In this document: positions 1-8,677 of the stretch, one piece after another | Numbering within the stretch: the stretch's first letter is position 1 | How the letters are laid out: every line of letters begins with the position of its first letter | Origin: JANWXD01 sp037446115 | Lineage (GTDB): Bacteria; Acidobacteriota; Terriglobia; Bryobacterales; Bryobacteraceae | Assembly (NCBI GenBank): GCA_037446115.1 | Contig: JBBIJF010000009.1 | Location: 62,001 to 126,000 of the forward strand | DNA length: 64,000 bases | Reading direction: 5' to 3' | Position numbers and translations under genes: made by a program | Notes under the pieces: generated by a model | Databases searched by the model: none | The model's input: only the letters and a program-made list of their open reading frames with translations | Told to the model about the DNA's origin: nothing

Positions 1-1067
1 GCCGCCTCGAGCTGAGCCGCCTCCCGGAGCAGCCCGGCCCGCCGCGACTCGGCATGTTCCACGGCGTCCAGCTGGCTGCGGACCTCCGCAAGATACGCGA
101 GGACGTGCTCGATGGTGGGCCCGTATTTTCGCTTCAGTTTGTCGAGCGCCGCCAGGCGGGACTCGATCTGCTCGAGGCGCTCCGGGTCCGCCTCCAGATG
201 CGAAAGATAATCGCGCAGCCCCAGGGCCGCTTCCTCGGTGGCCAGTTCGGCCGGCCGGAGCGTCTCCGCCAGGCCCGCCATGGCGGGATCCAGCCGCGCC
301 AGTTCCTCAATTCTCCGTGCCGCAAAGCGGAGTCGGGCCAGAACACAATCCGGCGACTCATAAAGCGCTTCGTAGGCGGCCGTGGCGGCCTCTTGCAGGC
401 GGCCGTAATTTTGCAACCGCCGCCGTTCGCCTTCCAGTTCCGCGTCTTCGCCCGGCTTCGGCGCGATGTCTTCGATTTCGCGCCGCTGAAACCTCCACAG
501 GTCCGCCAGCCGCACCTTCTCCTGCTCAAGACGCTCGAGTTCCTCCAGCTGGCGGCGGCAGGCTTGCCACCGCTCCCAGGCGGCGGAGACCTCTCGCACA
601 ACAGAGCTCGCCCCGGCAAAGGCGTCCAGCATCCGCCGTTGCGCGGCGGGGGAAAACAACTCCTGCTGGTCGTGCTGGCCGTGGATGTCGGCCAGATACG
701 GGCTCAGCTCCCGGAGCAGCGCCGCAGTGACGGGCCGGTTGCCTACAAACGCACGCGACTTGCCTCCGGCGAAGACTTCCCGCTCGATCAGGATTTCGCC
801 CTCCTCGGGCTCGATCCCGGCTGCTTCCAGCACCTCCCGTGCCGGATGCCCGCGCTCCGCCTCGAAGATGCCGGCTACGCGGGCGCGGGCGGCGCCTGTG
901 CGGATCACATCCGGCGAAGCGCGGCCCCCGAGCAGCAGGCTCACGGCGTCCACCACCATGGACTTGCCGCTGCCGGTCTCCCCGGTGAGCAGATTCAGGC
1001 CCGGATGGAAGCGTACGCGGATCCGCTCGATGACGGCGTAGTTCTCGATCACCAGCTCCGCCAGCAT
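1..1067 (-). CDS. recN: DNA repair protein RecN (3' part beyond window)
   Basis: SMC-like ATPase that acts at DNA double-strand breaks in the cytoplasm. The visible 355 residues begin MLAELVIENYAVIE, the usual RecN opening, followed by the P-loop GETGSGKSM near residue 30 and a long coiled-coil region rich in Glu, Arg and Leu. The C-terminal Walker B/ABC half lies to the left of base 1. An in-frame ATG at 1076 is also possible, but it overlaps a TATAAT hexamer and would give a non-family extension, so 1067 is preferred. The gene is divergent from tolQ. Confidence 0.93.
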   Translation of the reverse strand, partial: MLAELVIENYAVIERIRVRFHPGLNLLTGETGSGKSMVVDAVSLLLGGRASPDVIRTGAARARVAGIFEAERGHPAREVLEAAGIEPEEGEILIEREVFAGGKSRAFVGNRPVTAALLRELSPYLADIHGQHDQQELFSPAAQRRMLDAFAGASSVVREVSAAWERWQACRRQLEELERLEQEKVRLADLWRFQRREIEDIAPKPGEDAELEGERRRLQNYGRLQEAATAAYEALYESPDCVLARLRFAARRIEELARLDPAMAGLAETLRPAELATEEAALGLRDYLSHLEADPERLEQIESRLAALDKLKRKYGPTIEHVLAYLAEVRSQLDAVEHAESRRAGLLREAAQLEA

Positions 1068-1126
1068 CGAGCGCATTATACGGCTCCGCGGCCCGCGTTT
1101 GATCAAACACAAACGCCACTGTTTGT
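1068..1126. promoter_or_regulatory. recN/tolQ divergent control region with two palindromes
   Basis: On the minus strand a perfect TATAAT lies at 1075-1080, placing a start of transcription at or within a base or two of the recN ATG at 1067, so the message could be leaderless. Just upstream are GTTTGATCAAAC (1097-1108, perfect palindrome) and ACAAAC-N6-GTTTGT (1109-1126). They are candidate operators; recN is LexA-controlled in many bacteria, but these do not match the E. coli or Bacillus LexA box. No convincing -35 hexamer is at 16-18 bases. Confidence 0.4.
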
Positions 1127-1183
1127 TTCCGCGGCGCGCCGGCCCGTTGTCTGCACTATCATGGTGTGTGGAAAGGAGAATCG

Positions 1184-1870
1184 TTGACGCTGTTTCCGCC
1201 GCCCTCGCTGTGGCTCCAGATCAGTCTGTGGGAACTCATTCGCCGCGCCTCGCCTGTGGGCATCACCGTCCTGCTGATCCTGCTGGCTTTCTCCGTCGTT
1301 TCCTGGGCCATCATCTTCGCCAAGTGGAATTCCTTCCGTAAGGCGCGGCTTTCGAGCGCGCAGTTCCTGCGGGCTTTCCGCAAGGCCAACGGCCTCGAGC
1401 AAATTGCCCTGGCGACGGAGCAGTTCCGGGCCTCGCCGCTTGCGGGCGTCTTTGAGTTCGGCTATGGGGAGATCGAGCGCCAGGTGAAGGCGCGGGGGAC
1501 GCTGGCCAACAAGCTCGCACTGGAGCGCGCGCTCCAGCTTGGTATCAGCGAGGAACTGGCCCGCCAAGAGCGCCACATGAACTGGCTGGCCACGACCGCT
1601 TCCGTGTCGCCGTTCATCGGGCTGTTCGGGACCGTGCTGGGCATCATTGACGCCTTTCACGCCTTGGGCCAGGCGGGCAGCACCAGCCTCCGTGCCGTCG
1701 CTCCCGGCATCTCGGAAGCTCTGGTCGCCACCGCCGCGGGCCTGGCCGCCGCCATTCCCGCCGCCATCTTTTACAACCACTTCGGACACGTCATTCGGGA
1801 ATTCGCCGCCCGTATGGAGGACTTCGCCCTGGAATTCCTCAACGTGGCGGAGCGGCAGTTCGAGGAGTGA
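1184..1870 (+). CDS. tolQ: TolQ/ExbB-type proton channel subunit
   Basis: Inner-membrane component of the Tol-Pal envelope machine; with TolR it uses the proton gradient to drive the periplasm-spanning protein. 228 residues with one N-terminal membrane helix (about 20-42), a cytoplasmic loop, and two further helices. The second contains the family signature around SPFIGLFGTVLGI. Start: the ribosome site AAAGGAG (1172-1178) points to TTG 1184 with a 5-base gap. A GTG at 1166 in the same frame would place that site inside the gene. First gene of the rightward tol cluster; the next gene begins 3 bases after its stop. Confidence 0.93.
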   Translation: MTLFPPPSLWLQISLWELIRRASPVGITVLLILLAFSVVSWAIIFAKWNSFRKARLSSAQFLRAFRKANGLEQIALATEQFRASPLAGVFEFGYGEIERQVKARGTLANKLALERALQLGISEELARQERHMNWLATTASVSPFIGLFGTVLGIIDAFHALGQAGSTSLRAVAPGISEALVATAAGLAAAIPAAIFYNHFGHVIREFAARMEDFALEFLNVAERQFEE

Positions 1871-1872
1871 CC

Positions 1873-2322
<450 letters not shown>

Positions 2323-2352
2323 CGCAACGAGTGTTGCCGGGTGTGGGATAGA

Positions 2353-3162
2353 ATGGAGCCATGGGCGAACGGGATGGCCACTCACGCCGACATCCTGGAG
2401 ACCCGCGACGAGCTCAGGAGGCCCTTCCTGGCTTCGGCCGCGCTGCATGCCGTCGTGATTGCCGCTCTGGCCTTGCAGACTTTTCTGCAGCGCCGTCCTG
2501 TAGAGACATGGGGTGACCCCAACTCGCTCGGCGGCTCCAGCGTAGGCATCACTCCCGTCCGCCAGATCCCTCTTCCCTCCCGCGGAGGCGTGCCAAATCC
2601 TCTGGCCAGCGACACGGAATCGGCTGTGCCGCAGCCTCCCGCGCCCAAACCCGAACCGCTTTCCCGCCGGCCGCCCGAGCCTGAGGCGATTCCGCTGCGA
2701 GGCCCGGCGGAGACCCCCGCGCGTTCCCGTCCCGCTCCGCGGGCGGCAGCACCTGCCAAAACGCCCGAAGCGCGGGGTCAGCTTTACAGCGATGCCGGCC
2801 GCGCCTTGTCCTCCCCGCTGGTAGGCCAGACCGGGCGCGGCGGCGTCGGCATCGGCGGGCGGGGCGCTTTCGGCAGCCGCTTCGGCTGGTACCGCGACCT
2901 GCTCGAGCAGATCATCGCGCAGAAATGGCGGACCGATCAGGTGGACCCGCGCCTCGAGAGCGCTCCCCCGGTGATCGTCACCTTCGTGATTCACCGGGAT
3001 GGGAGGACGTCCGACATCCGCATCGAACAGTCGAGCGGCAACAAGGCGCTTGACTATTCCGCCTTGCGCGCCATCTACGACGCCAGTCCCTTCCCGCCGC
3101 TGCCGCCCGGCTACGAGCGGAACGAAGCACGCATCGAAATCTGGTTCCAGTTGCAGAGATGA
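2353..3162 (+). CDS. TonB/TolA-like energy-transducing periplasmic protein
   Basis: Takes the TolA position between tolR and tolB. 269 residues: cytoplasmic N-terminus, one membrane helix (roughly residues 24-46, FLASAALHAVVIAALAL), a Pro/Arg/Ala-rich stalk, and a C-terminal TonB domain (VIVTFVIHRDGR ... LDYSALRAIYDASPFPPLPPGY). It should carry the force from TolQR towards the TolB/Pal side. It is shorter than E. coli TolA and the end domain is TonB-like, the usual arrangement outside Proteobacteria. Start unsure: ATG 2353 (GGGA before it) or ATG 2374. TAGAAT at 2350-2355 resembles a -10 hexamer, which would favour 2374. Confidence 0.82.
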   Translation: MEPWANGMATHADILETRDELRRPFLASAALHAVVIAALALQTFLQRRPVETWGDPNSLGGSSVGITPVRQIPLPSRGGVPNPLASDTESAVPQPPAPKPEPLSRRPPEPEAIPLRGPAETPARSRPAPRAAAPAKTPEARGQLYSDAGRALSSPLVGQTGRGGVGIGGRGAFGSRFGWYRDLLEQIIAQKWRTDQVDPRLESAPPVIVTFVIHRDGRTSDIRIEQSSGNKALDYSALRAIYDASPFPPLPPGYERNEARIEIWFQLQR

Positions 3163-4544
3163 AGATTCGATCTCGAATTGTTGCCGTGCTTGCCGGCCTG
3201 GCGGTGTTGGTCGTCGCCGGCCAGCAGCAGAGCGACATCATCATCAAGATCGTCAAGGGCGAGCGGGCCGCCATCGCCGTGCCGGACTTCCGCGGAACGG
3301 GCGAAGCCCAGCGCCTCATGGCGGTGTTCAACGAGACGCTGTACCGAGACCTGGAGTCCTCCGGCCTGTTCCGCATGGTTCCTAAAAGCATGTATCCGCT
3401 GGAGACGCCGCAGCGGCCCCAGGACTTCCGCGAGCCTGTAGTGAAGCCCTCACCGCGCGGCGGACGCCCCGAGGTGATCCGGCGCGGGCCCTGGCTGACG
3501 GACTGGTCGGATCCTCCCGTCAGCGCCAACTACCTGGCGTTCGGTTACTCCGCGGTTCAGGGCGACCGGCTCGTGCTGTTCGGCTGGCTCTATAACGTCA
3601 CCCAGACCGATCTGGCCAACGCCCAGATCCTCGGCAAGCTGTATTTCGGATCCCTCGACGAACAGGGCGCGCGCAAAGTGGCGCACGAGTTCGCCGCCGA
3701 CATCATGGCCCAGTTCGGCTACAAGAGCCTGCTCGGGACCAAGATCTATTTCGATTCGGACCGGACCGGCAAAGGCACGCGCGAAATCTGGTCCATGGAT
3801 CCCGATGGGTCCAACCAGAAGCGCCTGACGTTTTACAACTCACTGAGCTTCATGCCCGCCGTCTCGCCGGACGGTACGTTGCTTGCTTTCACCAGTTACG
3901 CCCGGGGGCGCCCGATGATCATGCTGCATTCGCTCATCACCGGCGCGCGGCTCAACTTTTACAACCAGGAAGCCTCGATGAATGCCACGCCGGATTTCAC
4001 GCCGGACGGCAAGCAGATCGTGTTTTCCTCCACCGCCGCCGGGCGCTTTGCTCAGATCTACATTGCGAATCTGGACGGAAGCGGTTTGCGGCGTCTCACA
4101 TTTTCCAACTCGATTGATGTCGAACCCAAAGTAAATCCGAAAACCGGCGCCGAAATTGTCTTCGTTTCCGGCCGCTCCGGCACGCCTCAGATCTATAAAA
4201 TGAATGTGGACGGGGCCGACGTGGTGCGGCTGACGCCCGGAGAAGGCGATGCCGTCAACCCGTCCTGGCACCCGGACGGGCAACACATCGCGTTCGCCTG
4301 GACGCGAGGTTACGCTCCCGGAAATTTCAATATTTTCGTCATGGATGTCGCCACGCGCGAGTTTGTGCAGCTCACGCACGGCGCCGGCCGGAACGAAAAC
4401 CCGGTGTGGGCGCCGGACGGGCGGCATCTGGCGTTTTCTTCGAACCGCTCCGGCAGCACCCAGATCTGGACCATGCTGGCGGACGGCACGCAATTGCGGC
4501 AGCTCACGACCGAAGGGCGCAACATGCGCCCCGTATGGAAGTGA
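3159..4544 (+). CDS. tolB: Tol-Pal system protein TolB
   Basis: Periplasmic beta-propeller that binds Pal and links it to the energised inner-membrane complex. 461 residues: cleavable signal peptide (about 1-21), an N-terminal TolB domain (IAVPDFRGTGEAQ ... LYRDLESSGLFRMVP), and a six-bladed C-terminal propeller made of PD40 repeats with the recurrent pattern PDGTLLAF, PDGKQIVFSS, PDGQHIAFAW, PDGRHLAFSS. Start ATG 3159 overlaps the previous stop as ATGA, so translation is coupled. Confidence 0.95.
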   Translation: MKIRSRIVAVLAGLAVLVVAGQQQSDIIIKIVKGERAAIAVPDFRGTGEAQRLMAVFNETLYRDLESSGLFRMVPKSMYPLETPQRPQDFREPVVKPSPRGGRPEVIRRGPWLTDWSDPPVSANYLAFGYSAVQGDRLVLFGWLYNVTQTDLANAQILGKLYFGSLDEQGARKVAHEFAADIMAQFGYKSLLGTKIYFDSDRTGKGTREIWSMDPDGSNQKRLTFYNSLSFMPAVSPDGTLLAFTSYARGRPMIMLHSLITGARLNFYNQEASMNATPDFTPDGKQIVFSSTAAGRFAQIYIANLDGSGLRRLTFSNSIDVEPKVNPKTGAEIVFVSGRSGTPQIYKMNVDGADVVRLTPGEGDAVNPSWHPDGQHIAFAWTRGYAPGNFNIFVMDVATREFVQLTHGAGRNENPVWAPDGRHLAFSSNRSGSTQIWTMLADGTQLRQLTTEGRNMRPVWK

Positions 4545-4594
4545 GGTTCCGCGTGGGATAGGATGGTTGGGAATTTGGATACGCCGAGGTCAAA

Positions 4595-5371
4595 ATGAAC
4601 ATGCGCAAGATCAGCATCGTCTTGTTGGGATTCTCGCTGTTGCTCGTTGCGGCCGGATGCAGAAAGAAGGTTGCGCCTCCGCCGCCTCCGCCGCCGCCAA
4701 AGGAGGAGCCGCCTCCACCGCCGCCGCCGAAGCCGGCCATTAATCAATTCACGGCCGAGCCTTCCACGATCCAGCGGGGACAGTCCGCAACGCTGCGCTG
4801 GGACGTCAGCAACGCGACGGACATCTCCATCAGCCAGGGCATCGGACCCGTGCCGGCTCGCGGCAGCCGTCAGGTGTTCCCGAACGACACCACCACGTAC
4901 ACGCTGACGGCCAAGGGGCCCGGCGGCGAGGACAGTCGTTCGGTCACCGTAACCGTCACCGTCCCGCCTCCGCCGCCTCCGCCGCCGCCTCCGCCGCCGA
5001 AGGTGACTCTCAGCGAGATGCTGGAAAAGCGCGTGCGGGACGCTTACTTTGATTTCGACAAGTACGACATCCGGGAGGACGCCCGCGCCACTCTGACGCA
5101 AAATGCAGAAGCGCTCAAGGAGATTTTCCGGGAATACCCGGAGGCTACGGTGGTCATCGAAGGTCACTGTGACGAACGTGGCTCCGCCGAGTACAACCTC
5201 GGACTGGGCGACCGCCGGGCAACGGCCGCCCGGGAGTTCTTGACCCAGCTGGGCGTGCCGGCTGCGAAGCTGAAGACCATCAGCTACGGTAAGGAACGCC
5301 CGCAGTGCACCGAGAGCAACGAAGAGTGCTGGCAGTTGAACCGGCGGGTGCACTTCGTGCCCGGACAGTGA
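4595..5371 (+). CDS. pal: Peptidoglycan-associated lipoprotein Pal with extra Ig-like domain
   Basis: Outer-membrane lipoprotein that holds the envelope to peptidoglycan. 258 residues. Signal peptide ends in the lipobox LVAAGC (Cys22). Unusual middle: two proline runs near 28-47 and an even longer one near 127-138 flank a beta-rich domain (about 50-125: INQFTAEPSTIQRGQSATLRW). The C-terminal OmpA/Pal domain shows the peptidoglycan-binding pattern YFDFDKYDIR, VIEGHCDERGSAEYNLGLGDRRA. Typical Pal is about 170 residues, so the Ig-like insert is extra. The proline runs would need EF-P for translation. Confidence 0.93.
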   Translation: MNMRKISIVLLGFSLLLVAAGCRKKVAPPPPPPPPKEEPPPPPPPKPAINQFTAEPSTIQRGQSATLRWDVSNATDISISQGIGPVPARGSRQVFPNDTTTYTLTAKGPGGEDSRSVTVTVTVPPPPPPPPPPPPKVTLSEMLEKRVRDAYFDFDKYDIREDARATLTQNAEALKEIFREYPEATVVIEGHCDERGSAEYNLGLGDRRATAAREFLTQLGVPAAKLKTISYGKERPQCTESNEECWQLNRRVHFVPGQ

Positions 5372-5446
5372 CGTAACGCACTTCAGACAAGAGACCGGCG
5401 CCGCGGGTTTCGCAGGGGCCCCGGCGCCCGTCCCGTGGAGGGGAAC

Positions 5447-6307
5447 ATGACGACACGGTGGGCGGCCCTGATGCTGTTGGGGGCGGCGTGGATCTGCCCG
5501 GCGCAGCGCAAGGAATATGTGGAACTGCAGCGGGAGATCGCGCTGCTGGGCGAGCAGGTGCGAAGCCTCCGGAGCGCCATGGACGAGCAGTTCAACAAGC
5601 TCACGCTTCTGGTCCAGCAGGCGACAGACACGGCTGCCCGCACCAACACTTCGGTTGCGTCGCTCGACAACGATCTGCGGCAGCGGCTCCGCGAACAAGA
5701 GGCCAGCGTCGGCCGGCCGGTGGCAGCCATCGGCACCAAAGTGGATGCGCTCGCCGCCGAGTTCCAGGCGTTGCGCGAGTCGGTGGCGGAGTTGAGCCGC
5801 CGGATGGGCAAGCTCGAGTTGCAGCTCGTAGACATCTCCTCGGCCGTTCGCACCCTGCAGGCCCCGCCCTCACCGCCCTCGGGCGCGGGCGGGCCGCCGG
5901 GGGGCCTTTCCGCCGAGAGCCTCTACCAGAACGCCCTCCGCGACAAGAACGGTGGCAACCTGGAACTCGCCCTCAAGGAATTCACGGACTACCTGCAATA
6001 CTTCGGTAACACGGAACTGGCTCCCAACGCTCAGTTCTACATCGGTGAGATTTACTACCTGCGCGGGGAAATGGACGAGGCCATTCGGGCTTTCGATCTG
6101 GTGCTCGAGCGATATCCGGAAAACAACAAGACGGCGGACGCTCATTACATGAAGGGGATGGCCCTGCTGAAAGTGGGCCGCCGCAATCAGGCTCGCGACG
6201 AGTTTTACAGCCTGATCGAGCGCTTCCCGAACCACGAGCTGGCCGCGAAGGCGAAAGCCCAGCTCAAGGCCCTGGGCCTGCCGGCTTCGCGCAAGAAAAC
6301 CCGGTAA
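5447..6307 (+). CDS. cpoB: Tol-Pal associated CpoB/YbgF-like protein
   Basis: Periplasmic protein that in E. coli links Tol-Pal to peptidoglycan synthesis at division. 286 residues: signal peptide (about 1-20, ending ICPAQ), a long coiled coil (about 25-130) and a C-terminal set of tetratricopeptide repeats (SLYQNALRDKNGGNLELAL, QFYIGEIYYLRGEMDEAI, AHYMKGMALLKVGRRNQA). GAGGGG (5438-5443) precedes ATG 5447; an in-frame GTG at 5435 would lack a ribosome site. Last gene of the tol cluster. Confidence 0.88.
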   Translation: MTTRWAALMLLGAAWICPAQRKEYVELQREIALLGEQVRSLRSAMDEQFNKLTLLVQQATDTAARTNTSVASLDNDLRQRLREQEASVGRPVAAIGTKVDALAAEFQALRESVAELSRRMGKLELQLVDISSAVRTLQAPPSPPSGAGGPPGGLSAESLYQNALRDKNGGNLELALKEFTDYLQYFGNTELAPNAQFYIGEIYYLRGEMDEAIRAFDLVLERYPENNKTADAHYMKGMALLKVGRRNQARDEFYSLIERFPNHELAAKAKAQLKALGLPASRKKTR

Positions 6308-6313
6308 CAACCC

Positions 6314-7045
6314 ATGGAATCAACTGCCTTGCCCCCGCGGCCGCCTCTGACGAAATACGAAGACCTTGCCCGCATGATTGACCACTCGCTGCTGCGCCCG
6401 GAGCTCACCGAGGAGCAGGTCGAGGAGGGATGCCGGATTGCCCGCGATTACGGCGTCGCCAGCGTCTCCGTCCGCCCGGCGGACGTGGATCTGGCCGTCG
6501 AATGGCTCCGCGGAACGGACGTGGCGGTAGGGTCCGTGGCCGGCTTTCCCCACGGTTCCTCGACGACCGCAACCAAGCTCTACGAGGTGCGCGACCTGAT
6601 CCGTCGCGGCGCGCGCGAAATTGACATGGTCCTCAATATCGGCAAGCTCCGGTCGCGGTGCTTTCAGTATGTCGAGACGGAGTTGCGGCAGATCGCGGAC
6701 GCCTGTCATGAGTCCGGCGTCCTGCTGAAGGTGATCTTCGAGAACGCCTACCTGACCGACGAGCTCAAGATCATCGCCTGTAAGATCGCCACGCGCGCCG
6801 GGGTGGATTTCGTCAAAACTTCCACCGGGTTCGCCCCCTCAGGAGCCACCCTCGAGGACCTGCGCCTGATGCGACGCTACTCCGGGCCGAACGTACGCCT
6901 GAAAGCTGCGGGAGGGGTCCGCAGCCTGGAGATGGCTCTTGCGGTGTACGAAGTGGGCTGTGATCGCTTCGGCGCGACGGCGACCGTGCAGATCCTCGAG
7001 GATTGGAAGGCCCGACTGCGCGAGGCGGCAAAGGCGCAGGCCTGA
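6314..7045 (+). CDS. deoC: Deoxyribose-phosphate aldolase
   Basis: Cytoplasmic class I aldolase that splits 2-deoxyribose 5-phosphate into glyceraldehyde 3-phosphate and acetaldehyde in deoxynucleoside breakdown. 243 residues, normal length. Visible catalytic residues: Asp104 in REIDMVLNIG, Schiff-base Lys168 in DFVKTSTGF, and Lys197 in VRLKAAGGVR. Starts 6 bases after cpoB, so it may be read through with the tol genes, though the function is unrelated. Confidence 0.94.
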   Translation: MESTALPPRPPLTKYEDLARMIDHSLLRPELTEEQVEEGCRIARDYGVASVSVRPADVDLAVEWLRGTDVAVGSVAGFPHGSSTTATKLYEVRDLIRRGAREIDMVLNIGKLRSRCFQYVETELRQIADACHESGVLLKVIFENAYLTDELKIIACKIATRAGVDFVKTSTGFAPSGATLEDLRLMRRYSGPNVRLKAAGGVRSLEMALAVYEVGCDRFGATATVQILEDWKARLREAAKAQA

Positions 7046-7118
7046 GAGGAGAGCGCCGCCCGCGCCGCGCGCCTCCGTCCGAGACCGACGCCTGTTAGAC
7101 TGAAGTCCGAGGGGCGAA

Positions 7119-7766
7119 ATGAAACTGGGTTTTTTCCTTCCGGCATTTTTCGCGGCCCGCCTGGCTGCGGGCCACAACCCGCCGTTTCCGGATCCCGCCG
7201 TGGACGAGCCCCGTGCATCTGCCACCACCCTCAAGAAGGCGGTTCTGGCCGGCGGTTGTTTTTGGTGCACCGAGGCCGTCTTTGAGCACGTCGAAGGAGT
7301 CACGCAGGTTCTCTCCGGCTACAGCGGAGGCACGCCGGAAACGGCTGATTACCGGATCGTTTCCACGGGACAGACCGGGCATGCCGAGGCCATCGAGATC
7401 ACTTACGATGCCTCCCGCATCACTTTCGGGCAGCTGTTGCGAATCTTTTTCGAAGTCGCGCACGATCCGACGCAGCTCAACCGCCAGGGGCCCGACCACG
7501 GACCGCAGTACCGTTCGGCGATCTTCTATAGAAACGAAGAGCAGAAACGCATCGCCGAAGCTTACATCCGCCGGCTGGAGGAGGCCCGTGTTTTTCCGGC
7601 GAAGATTGTGACGCGGCTCGAGCCCTTCCGGGGATTTTACCTTGCCGAAGAGTATCATCAGGATTTTGTGCGCCGTAACCCCAACCACGGTTACGTCATC
7701 GTCAACGCCCTGCCGAAGATCGAAAAGTTATACAAAGCTTGCCCGCGTCTGGCGCGAAACAACTAA
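7119..7766 (+). CDS. msrA: Peptide methionine-S-sulfoxide reductase MsrA, exported form
   Basis: Repairs S-oxidised methionine. 215 residues with an N-terminal hydrophobic stretch (1-18) that looks like a signal peptide, so it probably acts in the periplasm. The active site is GGCFWC (Cys47, Cys50), followed by YSGG, HAEAIEITYD and DHGPQYRSAIF, all MsrA hallmarks. Cysteine, not selenocysteine, is encoded although selB is present in this genome. GAGGGG precedes ATG 7119. Confidence 0.93.
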   Translation: MKLGFFLPAFFAARLAAGHNPPFPDPAVDEPRASATTLKKAVLAGGCFWCTEAVFEHVEGVTQVLSGYSGGTPETADYRIVSTGQTGHAEAIEITYDASRITFGQLLRIFFEVAHDPTQLNRQGPDHGPQYRSAIFYRNEEQKRIAEAYIRRLEEARVFPAKIVTRLEPFRGFYLAEEYHQDFVRRNPNHGYVIVNALPKIEKLYKACPRLARNN

Positions 7767-7805
7767 GCTGCACGGCAAGGGGCGGTGGCGGCTCTGCGCC
7801 GTCCG

Positions 7806-8417
7806 TCAAAAGCTCCAGGCCTCGAACTTGAAGCTGGTCTTGTCGTCCAGCTTCTGGAGCCAGATGATCCCCCGGCGCATTTCCAGATAAGGTCCTTGCT
7901 TGCCGCGGCGCACGGTTGCATTCCAGATCTTCATCTGGGCCCCTTCGGACCAGAACGTGTGTCCTTTCAGGAGCGTGAAGGCAGGGCCCCAGGGCCGCTC
8001 GGGGAAGGGTTCAAAGGTCCCCAGCTCCGCGTTCCGCAGCAACGGCGCGATGGAACGGTCCGTGGCGTTCAGCGAGCGGATGCTGATTTCCGCGGGCAGC
8101 GCGAGGCTTGCGCCGGGCAGAGTGTACACCAGCGTGTACGTCGCCCCCGGAGCGAAGCCTTTCAGTTCGAATCGCCCTTTTGCGTCTGCCGTGGCCACGG
8201 GAACGTGCGAGAGCAACCGGAGCCGGGCATACAGGAAGTCCCGGTCTTCGAGCACATCGCAGAGGATCAGACGGGCCCCCGCCATCGGTTTGCCGCTGCG
8301 GCCGACAAAGATCCCGGTGGCGGTGGCGGCGGACTTGGGTTGTGCACGGAGAAGCTGGCCCGGGTAAGGGAGCCCCAGAGCCAGCAAAGCAACGCAGGCC
8401 GGCACTCGGGACCGCAT
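7806..8417 (-). CDS. Secreted protein with carboxypeptidase-regulatory-like fold, unknown function
   Basis: 203 residues. Signal peptide (about 1-25) followed by a beta-sandwich pattern typical of the carboxypeptidase regulatory/Cna-B-like fold common in acidobacterial exported proteins: TGIFVGRSGKPMAGARLILC then ATADAKGRFELKGFAPGATYTLVY. No catalytic motif is visible. Start ATG 8417 has AAGGAGG 6 to 12 bases upstream on the minus strand. Convergent with msrA and divergent from tRNA-Arg. Confidence 0.68.
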   Translation of the reverse strand: MRSRVPACVALLALGLPYPGQLLRAQPKSAATATGIFVGRSGKPMAGARLILCDVLEDRDFLYARLRLLSHVPVATADAKGRFELKGFAPGATYTLVYTLPGASLALPAEISIRSLNATDRSIAPLLRNAELGTFEPFPERPWGPAFTLLKGHTFWSEGAQMKIWNATVRRGKQGPYLEMRRGIIWLQKLDDKTSFKFEAWSF

Positions 8418-8543
8418 GGAAGCAACCTCCTTGGTCCAGCGGTTGGGATTCCCGGGGCAATCATAGCACGTCCCGGCCGCCAAGAGAAGCGTGCGTGGAA
8501 GGCCCTCAAGCCGCAGTATCATGAAAGCAGAATGAAGTTGCGC

Positions 8544-8620
8544 GGGCCCGTAGCTCAGGTGGACAGAGCATCTGCCTTCTAAGCAGAGGGTCGCTGGTTC
8601 GAGTCCAGCCGGGCCTGCCA
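8544..8620 (+). tRNA. tRNA-Arg (anticodon TCT)
   Basis: Cloverleaf: acceptor GGGCCCG pairs with CGGGCCT (one G-U at the end), D arm GCTC/GAGC, anticodon stem TCTGC/GCAGA around loop CTTCTAA giving anticodon TCT (reads AGA), T arm GCTGG/CCAGC with loop TTCGAGT, discriminator G, CCA encoded. Its 3' 24 bases are repeated at 48027-48050, marking it as the insertion target of the island. Confidence 0.96.
8596..8619 (+). repeat. Left attachment repeat (attL core) inside tRNA-Arg
   Basis: The 24 bases covering the T arm, acceptor 3' strand and most of the CCA are identical to 48027-48050. The bases just outside differ (CT before, ACG after, versus TA before, GCG after), which sets the repeat length. 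Position inside a tRNA 3' end is the classic target of tyrosine recombinases. Confidence 0.88.
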
Positions 8621-8656
8621 CGTCTTTTCATAGACTTACGCGAATCGCTTCGGTGG

Positions 8657-8677
8657 GCGAGGGAGACTGCAAGGTAG
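8657..8677 (+). repeat. Candidate arm-type repeat, left end
   Basis: 21 bases beginning GCGAGGGAGACTGC match 48007-48027 with one difference. The same GCGAGGGA core recurs at 8697-8704 within the palindrome CCCTCGCGAGGG (8692-8703), and inverted as TCCCTCGC at 8731-8738. Clustered near the island end, these are candidate binding sites for the integrase or an accessory factor. Confidence 0.6.

Noticed and set aside
4650..4740. Proline/glycine-rich open frames on both strands of pal
   Set aside because: They are shadows of the CCG-rich proline runs of Pal and of the tandem codon bias there.
7119..7766. Selenoprotein MsrA, suggested by selB in the genome
   Set aside because: The active site codon is TGT (Cys47), and no in-frame TGA or following hairpin is needed to explain the gene.
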